Below the pieces are notes generated by a model. It saw only the letters and a list, made by a program, of their open reading frames with translations. It had not been told where the DNA came from and ran no database searches. Of a DNA stretch of 64,000 nt, positions 55,073 to 63,046 are shown piece by piece; within the stretch, counting starts at the first letter, position 1; each line of letters opens with the position of its first letter. Origin of the DNA: Planctomycetaceae bacterium (GTDB taxonomy: Bacteria > Planctomycetota > Phycisphaerae > Phycisphaerales > Zrk34); contig NYZD01000168.1 of the NCBI GenBank assembly GCA_002685935.1, positions 1-64,000 on the forward strand, given 5' to 3'. The position numbers and the translations under genes are program-made.

Positions 55073-56137
55073 ATGAAACCCCTCGGCCTCGGCATGATCG
55101 GCCTCCACCACCAGCATCCACGCTGGTATTTCCCCCTCTGGGCACACCTCGACACCTACCAGCCTCGTGTGATCTGTGATGATGATCCCGTCTTCCTCGA
55201 ATCTGAAAACGAGTTCTTCGACCTAGACACCACCACCGACTACCACGAGGTCCTCGCCCGCGACGACGTCGACGTCGTCATCATCTGGCTCGAACACTCC
55301 CGCATGCCCGACGCCGTCGCCGCCGCCGCCGAGGCAGGCAAACACGTCATCGTCGAAAAACCCGGCGCCGCCAACGTCGCCGGCGCCAAACGCATTGTCG
55401 AAACCGCCGCCGCCCATCCGAACATCCGCATCAGCTCCCCCTACTGCTGGCGGACCCATCTGGTCAGCGATCAGATCCGCGACACGATCGCCGCCGGTCA
55501 CCTCGGCCAGCTCTTCACCGTCGAAGGCAGGCTCAACGCCGGCGGTGCCCACCGCTACATTCGTGACAACGCCCCCTGGATGCTCACCGAAGGCGAAGGC
55601 GGAGGCCCCATGTGGAACCTCGGCGTCCACTGGGTCGATTACTTCCGTGCCATGACCGGCCAGGAAATCGTCCAGGTCGCCGGCGTCGCCGCCGGGCCTT
55701 GGGGTGATCCCCCCCGCCACATCGAAGACTCCGCCCAGGCCCTGCTCAAGTTTGACAGCGGCGCCACCGGCATCCTCGATATCTCCTACACCATGCCCAC
55801 CGCCTACCCCGGCGCACGCGACATCTTCGTCTCCTTCCGCGGCACCACCGGCGATATCACCTGGGCCCCCGCCTGGGAAGGTGTCACCGACGAAGTCCTC
55901 ATCGTCTCCGAGGCCGACAATGCCCCCGAGCCCTGCCGACGCATTGCCGTCACCAGCCCCGAAATCCCCGGCTACTGCGGACACATGGCCTGGGCCTGGC
56001 TCAACGACTTCGCCCAGGCCGTCGACCAACAGCGCGACCCCATCGCCACGCCGCACGATATCCTCCGTGCCGTGCAGGTCGTCGATGCCTACTACCGTTC
56101 GCTAAAAAGTGGAAAACTCGAAGACGTCGAGCAGTAG
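55073..56137 (+). CDS. Gfo/Idh/MocA family oxidoreductase
   Basis: The 354-residue protein has a GLGMIGLHHQHP Rossmann opening and the EKPGAANVAGA motif of the family near residue 100. Later blocks are MWNLGVHWVDYFRA and GILDISYTMP. Gfo/Idh/MocA enzymes oxidise or epimerise sugars and inositols with bound NAD(P). The first glycine loop (GMIGLHHQH) departs from the standard GxGxxG, which may mean weak or altered cofactor binding. GGAG lies 6 nt before the ATG. No sugar transporter or kinase is adjacent, so the substrate is unknown. Confidence 0.9.
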   Translation: MKPLGLGMIGLHHQHPRWYFPLWAHLDTYQPRVICDDDPVFLESENEFFDLDTTTDYHEVLARDDVDVVIIWLEHSRMPDAVAAAAEAGKHVIVEKPGAANVAGAKRIVETAAAHPNIRISSPYCWRTHLVSDQIRDTIAAGHLGQLFTVEGRLNAGGAHRYIRDNAPWMLTEGEGGGPMWNLGVHWVDYFRAMTGQEIVQVAGVAAGPWGDPPRHIEDSAQALLKFDSGATGILDISYTMPTAYPGARDIFVSFRGTTGDITWAPAWEGVTDEVLIVSEADNAPEPCRRIAVTSPEIPGYCGHMAWAWLNDFAQAVDQQRDPIATPHDILRAVQVVDAYYRSLKSGKLEDVEQ

Positions 56138-56149
56138 CCCCCGTTCCCA

Positions 56150-56914
56150 TCACATCGGCGGCTGCGGCAACTTCCTCGCCCCCTGCTCAGCCACCAGCGC
56201 GTACGCGCAGTGATCCTCAGTCCAAAGCGTTACCTCATAATCGCTTCGCCCCGGCCGGGGGGTGCGGATCTTCTGTGGCGCCGCCAGATCACCGCCCATC
56301 GGGAAATCCTGCTTGCAGAACTGGTACACCGCGCAAACCTGACCGTCCCGCTCCCAACGCGTGTAAACCACCGGCTTGTCATCAATCCGACTCTTCATCC
56401 CGCCCACCAATCGATACGTCGGATCGATCATCGTCTCAGGCATCCGCACCTCTTGGGGCAGATGGCCCCGGAAACTCGAAGCGATCTCACCCGGATCAGC
56501 AGATTCAACCGTCAACCGGGGCTCGTCCAGATGCTTCTGAACCGCGCTCGCGGCGAACATCTCCGCCGCGTTCACCTCAGTGCCCCCACTCAGGATCAAC
56601 CCCACACCCACCGCCAACACTGCCGCCGCCGCAATCGCGCCGCCCCACCAGCCGCTGACCGTCCACGCACTTCCCCCCGTCGCCGGCACCTCATCCGGAA
56701 TCGAGCGCAGCCGCCGCTCCAATCCCTCCGGCAATTCGACGTGGCGCAACGCCAGCCGCCACTGTTCATCCTCGTGAAGCAGATCCAGCCAGATCTGTTC
56801 CGCCTCAGGCCCCGCCAGCAACTGACGCACCACCGCCTGACGCTGCGGATCGTCCGCTGGCAGCGCCGCCGCTTCTTCCATCTGGCATCGAAGTGATTCA
56901 AAGTGCTCATTCAT
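56150..56914 (-). CDS. Putative anti-sigma factor, single-pass membrane protein
   Basis: The 254-residue protein has an acidic helical N-terminal half (about 1-85), one membrane segment (GGAIAAAAVLAVGVGLILSGG, about 90-110) and an extracytoplasmic domain of about 140 residues with a QFCKQDFPMGG segment. It lies 4 nt downstream of an ECF sigma gene, the usual place for its partner. It lacks the HxxxCxxC zinc motif of ZAS anti-sigma factors (a single Cys in SLRCQMEE is present). The role is inferred from position and topology. Confidence 0.65.
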   Translation of the reverse strand: MNEHFESLRCQMEEAAALPADDPQRQAVVRQLLAGPEAEQIWLDLLHEDEQWRLALRHVELPEGLERRLRSIPDEVPATGGSAWTVSGWWGGAIAAAAVLAVGVGLILSGGTEVNAAEMFAASAVQKHLDEPRLTVESADPGEIASSFRGHLPQEVRMPETMIDPTYRLVGGMKSRIDDKPVVYTRWERDGQVCAVYQFCKQDFPMGGDLAAPQKIRTPRPGRSDYEVTLWTEDHCAYALVAEQGARKLPQPPM

Positions 56915-56918
56915 GTCT

Positions 56919-57521
56919 TCAGCCTCCCAGCTTTAGCCGGGGTCGATCCGTGTCGTCCCGGTGTGCCGACGCATCCGCCCGTTCGGCAGAGGCCTTCTGT
57001 TCGACCGATCCACGCAATTGTTCACGCAAAGACTGCCGCGCCCGGTGAATCCGCGACAGCACCGTGCCCAGCGGAATCTCCAGTTTCGCCGCCGCCTCTT
57101 TGCACGTCAGTCCCTCCAGAAATACCATCAAAAATGGCAGCTTAAATCGATCATCGAGCGTATCCAGCGCCCGCTGTAGCTCCTCGCTGTCCGCCAGCCG
57201 ATCCAGAGGCTGCCGATGGGCACCGTCCGCCTTCTCCGGCGCACCGTCGATCCCCGTCGTGCGGATCCGTCGCGTCCGGTCCCGGACCCAATGCGCATAT
57301 CGGTACCTCAGAATCTGGTACAGCCACGCCCGTGCCTTCCCCTGATCCTTCAGCGACTTGCGCGACCGCCACGCGTGATAAAACGCCTCCTGCACCAGAT
57401 CCTCAGCCGCTGCCGCCTGACCCACTAGCCGGTAGGCCAATCGGTACAAATCGCTGGTGTAGCCATCCACCCACGATTCATACGCCGCTCGCTGAGATTG
57501 ATCGCTGGCGCCCATGGACAT
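56919..57521 (-). CDS. ECF-type RNA polymerase sigma factor
   Basis: The 200-residue sigma-70 factor has region 2 (YRLAYRLVGQAAAAEDLVQEAFYHAW, ARAWLYQILRYRYAHWVRD) and region 4 (GLTCKEAAAKLEIPLGTVLSRIHRARQSLREQ). Regions 1 and 3 are absent, as usual for ECF proteins. The C-terminus has a tail of about 30 residues rich in charged residues. It is followed by the anti-sigma candidate after 4 nt. The start (MSMGAS) has a weak GGGAA upstream. Its target promoters are unknown. Confidence 0.93.
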   Translation of the reverse strand: MSMGASDQSQRAAYESWVDGYTSDLYRLAYRLVGQAAAAEDLVQEAFYHAWRSRKSLKDQGKARAWLYQILRYRYAHWVRDRTRRIRTTGIDGAPEKADGAHRQPLDRLADSEELQRALDTLDDRFKLPFLMVFLEGLTCKEAAAKLEIPLGTVLSRIHRARQSLREQLRGSVEQKASAERADASAHRDDTDRPRLKLGG

Positions 57522-57744
57522 CGTACTTCCCGCAAATCAGGGTCGAAATCGGACCGAAACGGCCCCCTCGGAAAATCAGTGCCCCACATCCTAGCTCCTA
57601 TTCCCCCCATCGACCCCGCCCCCGCAAGATCAACCCGACCCCCGAACATCTGATAACGGGAATAATCCCATCAAGACGGTCACAACGAACTTAAAGCATC
57701 CGAGACGCAGGCTCAGCCCGCTTCAACCGGCCCAACGCCTCCGG

Positions 57745-58794
57745 ATGCCTGAACGGACCAGACAGATGGCCGAATCAGACGCCCACAGCCCGCCTCAGAC
57801 CAAGGCCCACCAGGGCCACCTGATCCGTCTCGCCGTCCTCATCGCCGCCTTGGCCGTCATCGGCACCGGCGCTTGGGTCGTGTTCGCCGGGTCCGCCGGT
57901 GTGTCCGATCCGCTCGCCCGGCAATTCAACCTCGATGACCTGCAACTCAACCGCGCCGACATCCTCTCCGGCGGCGTCCCCAAAGACGGCATCCCTGCCC
58001 TCACCAAACCCGCCACCGTCCCCGCCGGCGACATCATGCCCCCCAACTACCGCGTCGTCAGCGTCACCATCAAAGACCAGACCCGCGCCTACCCCATCAA
58101 CATCCTCAACTGGCACGAGATCATCAACGACACGCTCGCCGGCGTCCCCATCGCCGTCATCTATTGCCCGCTTTGTGATTCGGTCAGCGTCGTTGATCGA
58201 CGCATCAACGACCAAACCCTCGAGTTCGGCGTCAGCGGCCAACTGGCCAACTCCAATGTCCTCATGTACGACCGCACCGACCAGGCCCTCTGGTCACAGG
58301 TCGCCCTCACCGCGATCAGCGGACCCAACGCCGGCAAGTCACTGAAACATCTACCGTTCGAAATCACCCGCTATCACCTTTGGCGCGACCGCCACCCCGA
58401 TGCATCCGTCATCTCTTTCGATACCGGACATCGCATCGCATACAACGTCTGGGCCTACGGTGACTACTTCCAGCACGACCGCATCTCGTATCCCCTGTCG
58501 CATCACGATGACCGACTGCCCGTCAAAACGCGCGTCATCGGCATCCAACTTGGCGACACCACACGCGCCTATCCGATCGACGCCGTGCGCCTGGCAGACG
58601 ATGGCGAATTGACCGACACCCTCGGCAAAGCGCGCATCACCCTCCGCGCCGCCGGGCCCGGAACCGTGCGCATTGTCGAAGCGCCACCTAAGGCTAAGAT
58701 CGTCCACACCTTCTGGTTTGCCTGGGCCGCCTTCCACCCCGATACCGAACTCTACGGCCAAGCTGAACGTAACAATCATGGAGCGCAACCTTGA
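57745..58794 (+). CDS. DUF3179 domain membrane-anchored protein (copy 1)
   Basis: The 349-residue protein has an N-terminal membrane segment (LIRLAVLIAALAVIGTGAWVVFA) and a DUF3179 domain. Family marks are TRAYPINILNWHEIIND and the paired-Cys motif YCPLCDSVSV. A second YPIDAVRL segment comes late. DUF3179 proteins are extracytoplasmic with unknown function, but the CPLC motif resembles a redox or metal-binding site. The start is uncertain between 57745 and 57766. A second DUF3179 gene follows after about 200 nt. Confidence 0.85.
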   Translation: MPERTRQMAESDAHSPPQTKAHQGHLIRLAVLIAALAVIGTGAWVVFAGSAGVSDPLARQFNLDDLQLNRADILSGGVPKDGIPALTKPATVPAGDIMPPNYRVVSVTIKDQTRAYPINILNWHEIINDTLAGVPIAVIYCPLCDSVSVVDRRINDQTLEFGVSGQLANSNVLMYDRTDQALWSQVALTAISGPNAGKSLKHLPFEITRYHLWRDRHPDASVISFDTGHRIAYNVWAYGDYFQHDRISYPLSHHDDRLPVKTRVIGIQLGDTTRAYPIDAVRLADDGELTDTLGKARITLRAAGPGTVRIVEAPPKAKIVHTFWFAWAAFHPDTELYGQAERNNHGAQP

Positions 58795-58894
58795 CGATGG
58801 CGCGTGGCGCCAGGATCATCCTCAAGACCCTTTCCCACCCCTTGTCCGAGGGTCACGTTCCTCAGGAGAATCGACTGGTTCCAGTCGGCCCTCC

Positions 58895-58915
58895 GAGGGC
58901 GCGGCCCTCTTTTTT
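58895..58915 (+). terminator. Terminator after the first DUF3179 gene
   Basis: GAGGGC (58895-58900), a GCG loop and GCCCTC (58904-58909) are followed by TTTTTT. A second small palindrome GACTGG-TT-CCAGTC sits just upstream (58873-58886). The pair forms a clear intrinsic terminator. Confidence 0.85.
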
Positions 58916-58991
58916 CCTTTCTCGCATACCCCAACGCCACCACCATGACGTATCACAAATCACCTCGCCCCCCTTCTCCTAAGGATCCAGG

Positions 58992-59900
58992 ATGAACTCT
59001 CCCGACCACCGTTCAGGAATCGCCCTGCTCCACGTCCTGCTCGCGGCGCTATTCGCCCTGGCTCTGACTTACGTGGCCATCGATCAGATCTTCCCCGGTG
59101 CCCTCAATCGGTTCCGCGCCCCAAAAATCGACCAGTCCGGCGACTTCAGCCGCCCGCCCGGCTACCACAACGGCATGACCGCCCTGCGCCAGCGCTTCAC
59201 CCGCGACCAGGGACGCGTCTACCTCAGTGCCGGACCCGCCCCCGAGGATCGATTCGACATCACCGATTGCAGCATCCAGGCCGTGTTCCTTGAACACGGC
59301 CTGGGCCGCGAACACTTCCCCGCTCTCATCGAGCCGCTCTTCATACCCTCCAGCCGAGAAGAACTTCACGACGACGAAATGGTCATTGCCGTCAATATCA
59401 ACAACGACGTGCGCGTCTATCCCGTCTCTCAACTCACCAAGCATGAAGTCGTCAACGACGTCGTCGGCGGACGCCCGATCTTCATCGCCTACTGTGTCCT
59501 CGCTGACCTTGGCGCCGTCTACGATCGAACCATCGGTGATCACACCTTCACTTTCGCGGTCAGCGGATACACCTATTCCCACGACGGCGTCTGGGACGCA
59601 CGCCCAGCCTTCGTTCTCTGGGATCGCGATACCCAATCGCTGTGGTGGCCGCCCGTCGGCCGCGCCGTCTCGGGATCGATGATCGACACCCCCCTCCATG
59701 TCACAGATCCTGCTCTCTGGTCACAGACCACCTGGCAGCAAATACGCGACCAACACCCCAACGCCCGCGTCCTCAAGGAGCTTCAGGATCATCAGCCTCC
59801 AATCTACTGGCCGCAATACACCCCGGGCGACGATCAGCCCCGCGCCACCGCCGCCGAACCCACCATCGCCCCGCGCTGGGGCGACAATCCCGATCTCTAG
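58992..59900 (+). CDS. DUF3179 domain membrane-anchored protein (copy 2, Cys pair altered)
   Basis: The 302-residue protein has a signal anchor (LLHVLLAALFALALTYVAI) and the DUF3179 pattern (VRVYPVSQLTKHEVVNDVVGG, FTFAVSGYTYSHDG). The paired-Cys block reads YCVLADLGAVYD instead of CPLC, so only one of the two cysteines is kept. This suggests loss or change of the redox or metal site. AGG lies shortly before the ATG. It follows copy 1 after a terminator, and exbD comes next. Confidence 0.82.
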   Translation: MNSPDHRSGIALLHVLLAALFALALTYVAIDQIFPGALNRFRAPKIDQSGDFSRPPGYHNGMTALRQRFTRDQGRVYLSAGPAPEDRFDITDCSIQAVFLEHGLGREHFPALIEPLFIPSSREELHDDEMVIAVNINNDVRVYPVSQLTKHEVVNDVVGGRPIFIAYCVLADLGAVYDRTIGDHTFTFAVSGYTYSHDGVWDARPAFVLWDRDTQSLWWPPVGRAVSGSMIDTPLHVTDPALWSQTTWQQIRDQHPNARVLKELQDHQPPIYWPQYTPGDDQPRATAAEPTIAPRWGDNPDL

Positions 59901-59955
59901 CTGGAACCGAACCGCGACTCAGCCCGACGCACTTCTGCGATGCCCGCCCATCTCA

Positions 59956-59967
59956 TAACATGACCCC
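59956..59967 (+). promoter_or_regulatory. Candidate -10 hexamer of a leaderless exbD transcript
   Basis: TAACAT (59956-59961) is followed by 6 nt and the exbD ATG at 59968. This matches the spacing before trmB, folP and the esterase gene. No Shine-Dalgarno is seen. Confidence 0.45.
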
Positions 59968-60396
59968 ATGCCGCGCTACCGGATTCAACGCCCCTCCCAC
60001 GAACCCCGCATCGAGATGACCCCCCTCCTCGATGTCATCTTCCTGCTGCTTACCTTCTTCATCTTCGCGCTCGTGTTGATGGTGCGCGCACATTGGATTC
60101 CCGTGACCTTGGCCAAGTCCGACGCCGGCGTCACCACCGGACGCACCACAAATATCGTCGATATCACCCTCGACGCTCAGGGCAAGCTCTACATCAATCG
60201 CGAGCCGATCACCGAACAACAGCTGCGCGCTCGAATCATCGAAATCGCCAAACAGCCGGACAAGCCCAACGTCTATCTGGCCCTGGATCAGAACGGGACC
60301 GTCGATCGCGCTCCGATTTATGATCGTGTCCTGGAAATGATCCTCGCCGCCGGAATTGACCAACTCAACCTCATCCGCCAGCCGGACGCCGAGTAG
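59968..60396 (+). CDS. exbD: ExbD/TolR family biopolymer transport protein, orphan
   Basis: The 142-residue protein has the ExbD fold: a short cytoplasmic N-terminus (RIEMTPLLDVIFLLLTFFIFA), one membrane segment carrying the conserved Asp (LLDV), and a periplasmic domain with DITLDAQGKLYINREPI. It would use the proton gradient with an ExbB partner to energise outer-membrane transport or envelope work. No exbB or tonB is adjacent, so the partner must be elsewhere. It is probably translated leaderlessly from TAACAT 6 nt upstream. Confidence 0.88.
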   Translation: MPRYRIQRPSHEPRIEMTPLLDVIFLLLTFFIFALVLMVRAHWIPVTLAKSDAGVTTGRTTNIVDITLDAQGKLYINREPITEQQLRARIIEIAKQPDKPNVYLALDQNGTVDRAPIYDRVLEMILAAGIDQLNLIRQPDAE

Positions 60397-60418
60397 CCCT
60401 TCGCGCCACATCCTTCCA

Positions 60419-61780
60419 TCACCGCCTCAGTCCACCCGCACGCCGCCGACCCAAAACCGCCATCATCACCCAACCCCCAAACAACGCCGACGGCGACGGC
60501 ACCAATCCCCCTGCCTCATCCAGCGAAGTGCCTCCTACCGTGCTCCCCCAGTTGTTACCCACGATCGCCATGTCCCCAATGTCCACCGTGTGATCGAAAT
60601 TCAAGTCCGCGCTCGGCGCACCGCCCGGCGTGTTCCACTGACCGCCCACCAACGCCAGATCCGCCACGTCCACCAGCCCGTCACCGTTCACATCGCCCGG
60701 CAGTCGAATCAACAAGTCCTGTCCGCTGTTAATCGAAGAGCCCGGCACCGCGCCCAATCCCAACTGACGCAGCGCCAGATTCCCCCCGTCACCATTGCGA
60801 ATCGGCTGGCCGCTCGCGTTGTAATCCGGGCGGCCCGTTCCCGGGTCCGTGCGCAACCCCGTGTTCAATGCATAAAGATCCACTCCCGCCGTCACCCCCG
60901 CGCCCCACACCAGCATCGGAATCGTATAGTTCGACGAATTGCTCGCCGTGCCGTGCCCCGTGCCAGTCCCCCCGTGATCGGCGGTCACGATCACCGTCGT
61001 CCGTCCGTTCAACGCCGCGTCACCTTCCACCAGACTCAGCACCGCCCCCAGATAATCATCCACGTTCGCCACCGACGTGTCCCACGCGCTGCCTCCCCAG
61101 CCCGACGCATGCCCCGCCGAATCCGGATCACGGTAATGCACGAAACTGTAGTCGTAATGACTCACCGCCATGTCCGCCAGATATGCCGCCTGCATCGTCG
61201 ACGCATTGCTCGGCGAGCCGCTCGCGGCATAGAAATACGTATCGATCTTGTCCATCCCGAACGGCCCTGCCCCGCCGTTTGTCCCGTCGTAGCTCTGATC
61301 GAAAATAATGAACTTGCTCTTCGACGCATAAAGCGCCGTGCTCAACCCCGCGTCCTTCGCCACGTCGAACGTGCTCGCGATGTACGACACGTTCGGATTC
61401 CCCTGATTGTGCAACGTGTCCGACCCGCCCGGCGTCGAGTTGCTCGTATACCCGTGATGCACCGTGTTCGGCTGACCCGTTGGCTGTGATACCGGCCGGC
61501 CCGTCAACATCGACGTGTGATTCGGCAGCGTGTTCGTGTGCGTGTAATCCGTCCGCGCGTTCAGCGTCGTCGCCCCCTCGTCAATAAACCGCTGAAAGTT
61601 CGCGTAATCACCCGCCACATCATTCGCCAGCAGATCCGTCAAAAACCCCGCGTTCAGCCCGTCCACGCTGATGTGGATCACGTGTTCCGCGCCCCCCGCC
61701 GGTCCCGCCCACAACAACAATCCAGCCACCAGCCACGCCCATCGATTCCGCGTGACCCTACAACGTTTCCTGCCATACAT
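60419..61780 (-). CDS. Secreted alkaline-phosphatase-superfamily protein with dockerin-like repeats
   Basis: The 453-residue protein has a signal peptide (NRWAWLVAGLLLWAGPAGG) and a type I phosphodiesterase/alkaline-phosphatase-superfamily domain (about 25-340). HVIHISVDGLNAGF carries an early metal Asp, and TNTLPNHTSMLTG holds the nucleophile-type Thr/Ser. Further motifs are YRDPDSAGHASGW and VTADHGGTGTGHG. Two dockerin-like EF-hands follow (DVNGDGLVDVADLALVG, DLNFDHTVDIGDMAIVG), and then a VPSPSALFGGWVMM sorting tail with a basic end. The start at 61780 (MYGRKR) has GGAG 9 nt upstream. It would hydrolyse phosphate or sulfate esters outside the cell. Confidence 0.8.
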   Translation of the reverse strand: MYGRKRCRVTRNRWAWLVAGLLLWAGPAGGAEHVIHISVDGLNAGFLTDLLANDVAGDYANFQRFIDEGATTLNARTDYTHTNTLPNHTSMLTGRPVSQPTGQPNTVHHGYTSNSTPGGSDTLHNQGNPNVSYIASTFDVAKDAGLSTALYASKSKFIIFDQSYDGTNGGAGPFGMDKIDTYFYAASGSPSNASTMQAAYLADMAVSHYDYSFVHYRDPDSAGHASGWGGSAWDTSVANVDDYLGAVLSLVEGDAALNGRTTVIVTADHGGTGTGHGTASNSSNYTIPMLVWGAGVTAGVDLYALNTGLRTDPGTGRPDYNASGQPIRNGDGGNLALRQLGLGAVPGSSINSGQDLLIRLPGDVNGDGLVDVADLALVGGQWNTPGGAPSADLNFDHTVDIGDMAIVGNNWGSTVGGTSLDEAGGLVPSPSALFGGWVMMAVLGRRRAGGLRR

Positions 61781-61893
61781 CACAGCGTTCTCCATTTGCT
61801 CAATCCGCGCGAAAACCACTTAGCCAATCATAGCGCTCCCCACCCCCTCGGCCACCGGATTTTCACCGTTCCACCGCGCGCCCAACCGTCCGG

Positions 61894-62253
61894 TCATTGC
61901 CCCTCGCCGAACACCTCCATCGTCTTGCGCTGCGTTTCCGTCAACTTGCCCGGGTCGATCGCGTGCGCCTTGGCATACCATTCCGCCTGCTCCTTCGCTG
62001 GCACGCCCGGATCATTCCCGATCGCCAGGTAACACTTCACCAGATTCTCATTCGCATCATCGCGAAATCGACGCGAACAGTCCTCGACAAACGTCTCCCA
62101 CGCCGTCGCCGCCTCGGAAGCGTCGGCTTCGTTCATCATCGCCACGATGCGGTTGAATTCGTTCGCCCCCGACTGCAGATTGAATCGATACACCGCCGCC
62201 CCAATGATCACCAGCACCGCGACGACCATCGTGATGACCCGGCTCTTCTTCAT
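61894..62253 (-). CDS. Small membrane-anchored protein, tandem paralogue 1
   Basis: The 119-residue protein has an N-terminal membrane segment (VITMVVAVLVIIGAAVYRF) and a helical, TPR-like domain (ADASEAATAWETFVED, ENLVKCYLAIGND, EWYAKAHAIDPGKL). It is clearly homologous to the neighbouring 133-residue protein, sharing KxVECYLAI, WYAKxxAIDP and similar spacing. GGAG lies before the ATG. The function is unknown. A 30-nt element about 58 nt upstream is almost the same as before its paralogue. Confidence 0.75.
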   Translation of the reverse strand: MKKSRVITMVVAVLVIIGAAVYRFNLQSGANEFNRIVAMMNEADASEAATAWETFVEDCSRRFRDDANENLVKCYLAIGNDPGVPAKEQAEWYAKAHAIDPGKLTETQRKTMEVFGEGQ

Positions 62254-62310
62254 CGTGTCGCTCCTGATTCAAGAGAAATGACGCAGCCCCGTGCCGACCG
62301 ATCCCCCACC

Positions 62311-62340
62311 GTTCTAATCCCCCGCGCCCCACCCCGCAAT
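62311..62340 (-). promoter_or_regulatory. Conserved upstream element of paralogue 1
   Basis: On the minus strand the element reads ATTGCGGGG...GATTAGAAC. It is 26/30 identical to the one before paralogue 2 and starts 58 nt before the ATG. Three G-runs of four or more are included. Confidence 0.55.
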
Positions 62341-62440
62341 ACACTCACACCGAACAACGCGGCCGCCACGGATGATTCACCCCGCCGCCCTGGTTCGTTG
62401 GCATCGCACCGCGGCCGTCACCCCCTTGGACCCCGGACGC

Positions 62441-62842
62441 TCACGGCCCGCTCCCGTACTTCTCCAGCATCCTGCGCTGCCAGTTATCCAGCCTGCGCGG
62501 GTCGATGGCTTCAATCTTCGCGTACCACGCCGCCTGCTCCTCCCTCGACAGGGTCGCATCGTTTGCGATCGCCAGATAACACTCGACCAACTTCCGTTCC
62601 GCGCCCTCGCGGAATCGGCTCGGCCCGTCCTCGATCAGTTCCTCCCACGCCGGCGCCGCCTCGTCGTATTCGTATGCCTCCATCAATTCAACGATCCGGT
62701 CATATTCCTTACCCCCCGCCCGCACGTTGATCCGCCACAGGATCACCCAACCGGCCGCGATCACCACCACGACAACCGCTGCGATGACCGCAATCTTCTT
62801 GATGGTCTTCCCCTCCAGTCCGATGACCGTACGCTTCTTCAT
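62441..62842 (-). CDS. Small membrane-anchored protein, tandem paralogue 2
   Basis: The 133-residue protein has a longer basic N-terminus (KKRTVIGLEGKTIKK), one membrane segment (IAVIAAVVVVVIAAGWVILW) and the same TPR-like soluble part as paralogue 1 (YEYDEAAPAWEELIED, KLVECYLAIAND, AWYAKIEAIDPRRL). GAGGAG lies before the ATG. It is separated from paralogue 1 by about 190 nt. No enzyme motif is seen; a scaffold role is possible. Confidence 0.75.
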   Translation of the reverse strand: MKKRTVIGLEGKTIKKIAVIAAVVVVVIAAGWVILWRINVRAGGKEYDRIVELMEAYEYDEAAPAWEELIEDGPSRFREGAERKLVECYLAIANDATLSREEQAAWYAKIEAIDPRRLDNWQRRMLEKYGSGP

Positions 62843-62900
62843 GGTCCGCTCCTCATCGCAGAACGATCACCCTGAGCACGCACCGCTTGACCTCACCCAT

Positions 62901-62930
62901 GTTCTAATCCCCCATCCCCCGCCCCGCAAT
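62901..62930 (-). promoter_or_regulatory. Conserved upstream element of paralogue 2
   Basis: This 30-nt element is 26/30 identical to the one at 62311-62340. It lies 59 nt before the ATG at 62842. The equal distance suggests a promoter or a shared regulator site rather than chance. Confidence 0.55.
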
Positions 62931-62940
62931 CCACCCGCCC

Positions 62941-62981
62941 AAAAAAAATCGGCCCGCGCGAGTGATTCACCCGCGCGGGCC
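62941..62981 (-). terminator. Orphan minus-strand terminator-like hairpin
   Basis: GGCCCGCGCG and CGCGCGGGCC form a 10-bp perfect stem. On the minus strand it is followed shortly by an 8-T run. It points left, yet no minus-strand gene lies to its right in the window. Confidence 0.5.
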
Positions 62982-62993
62982 TACAAACGTTGA

Positions 62994-63046
62994 GGTTGGG
63001 CTGCGTCAGCAACAACCCCGTCGGGGTTGCTTACGCGCAGCCCACC
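62994..63046. repeat. Nested inverted repeat
   Basis: GGGCTGCG (62998-63005) pairs with CGCAGCCC (63036-63043), and an inner repeat AGCAAC...GTTGCT encloses CCCCG-TC-GGGG. The structure resembles a REP-like palindrome or a small RNA hairpin. I could not compare it with other copies in the genome. Confidence 0.5.
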
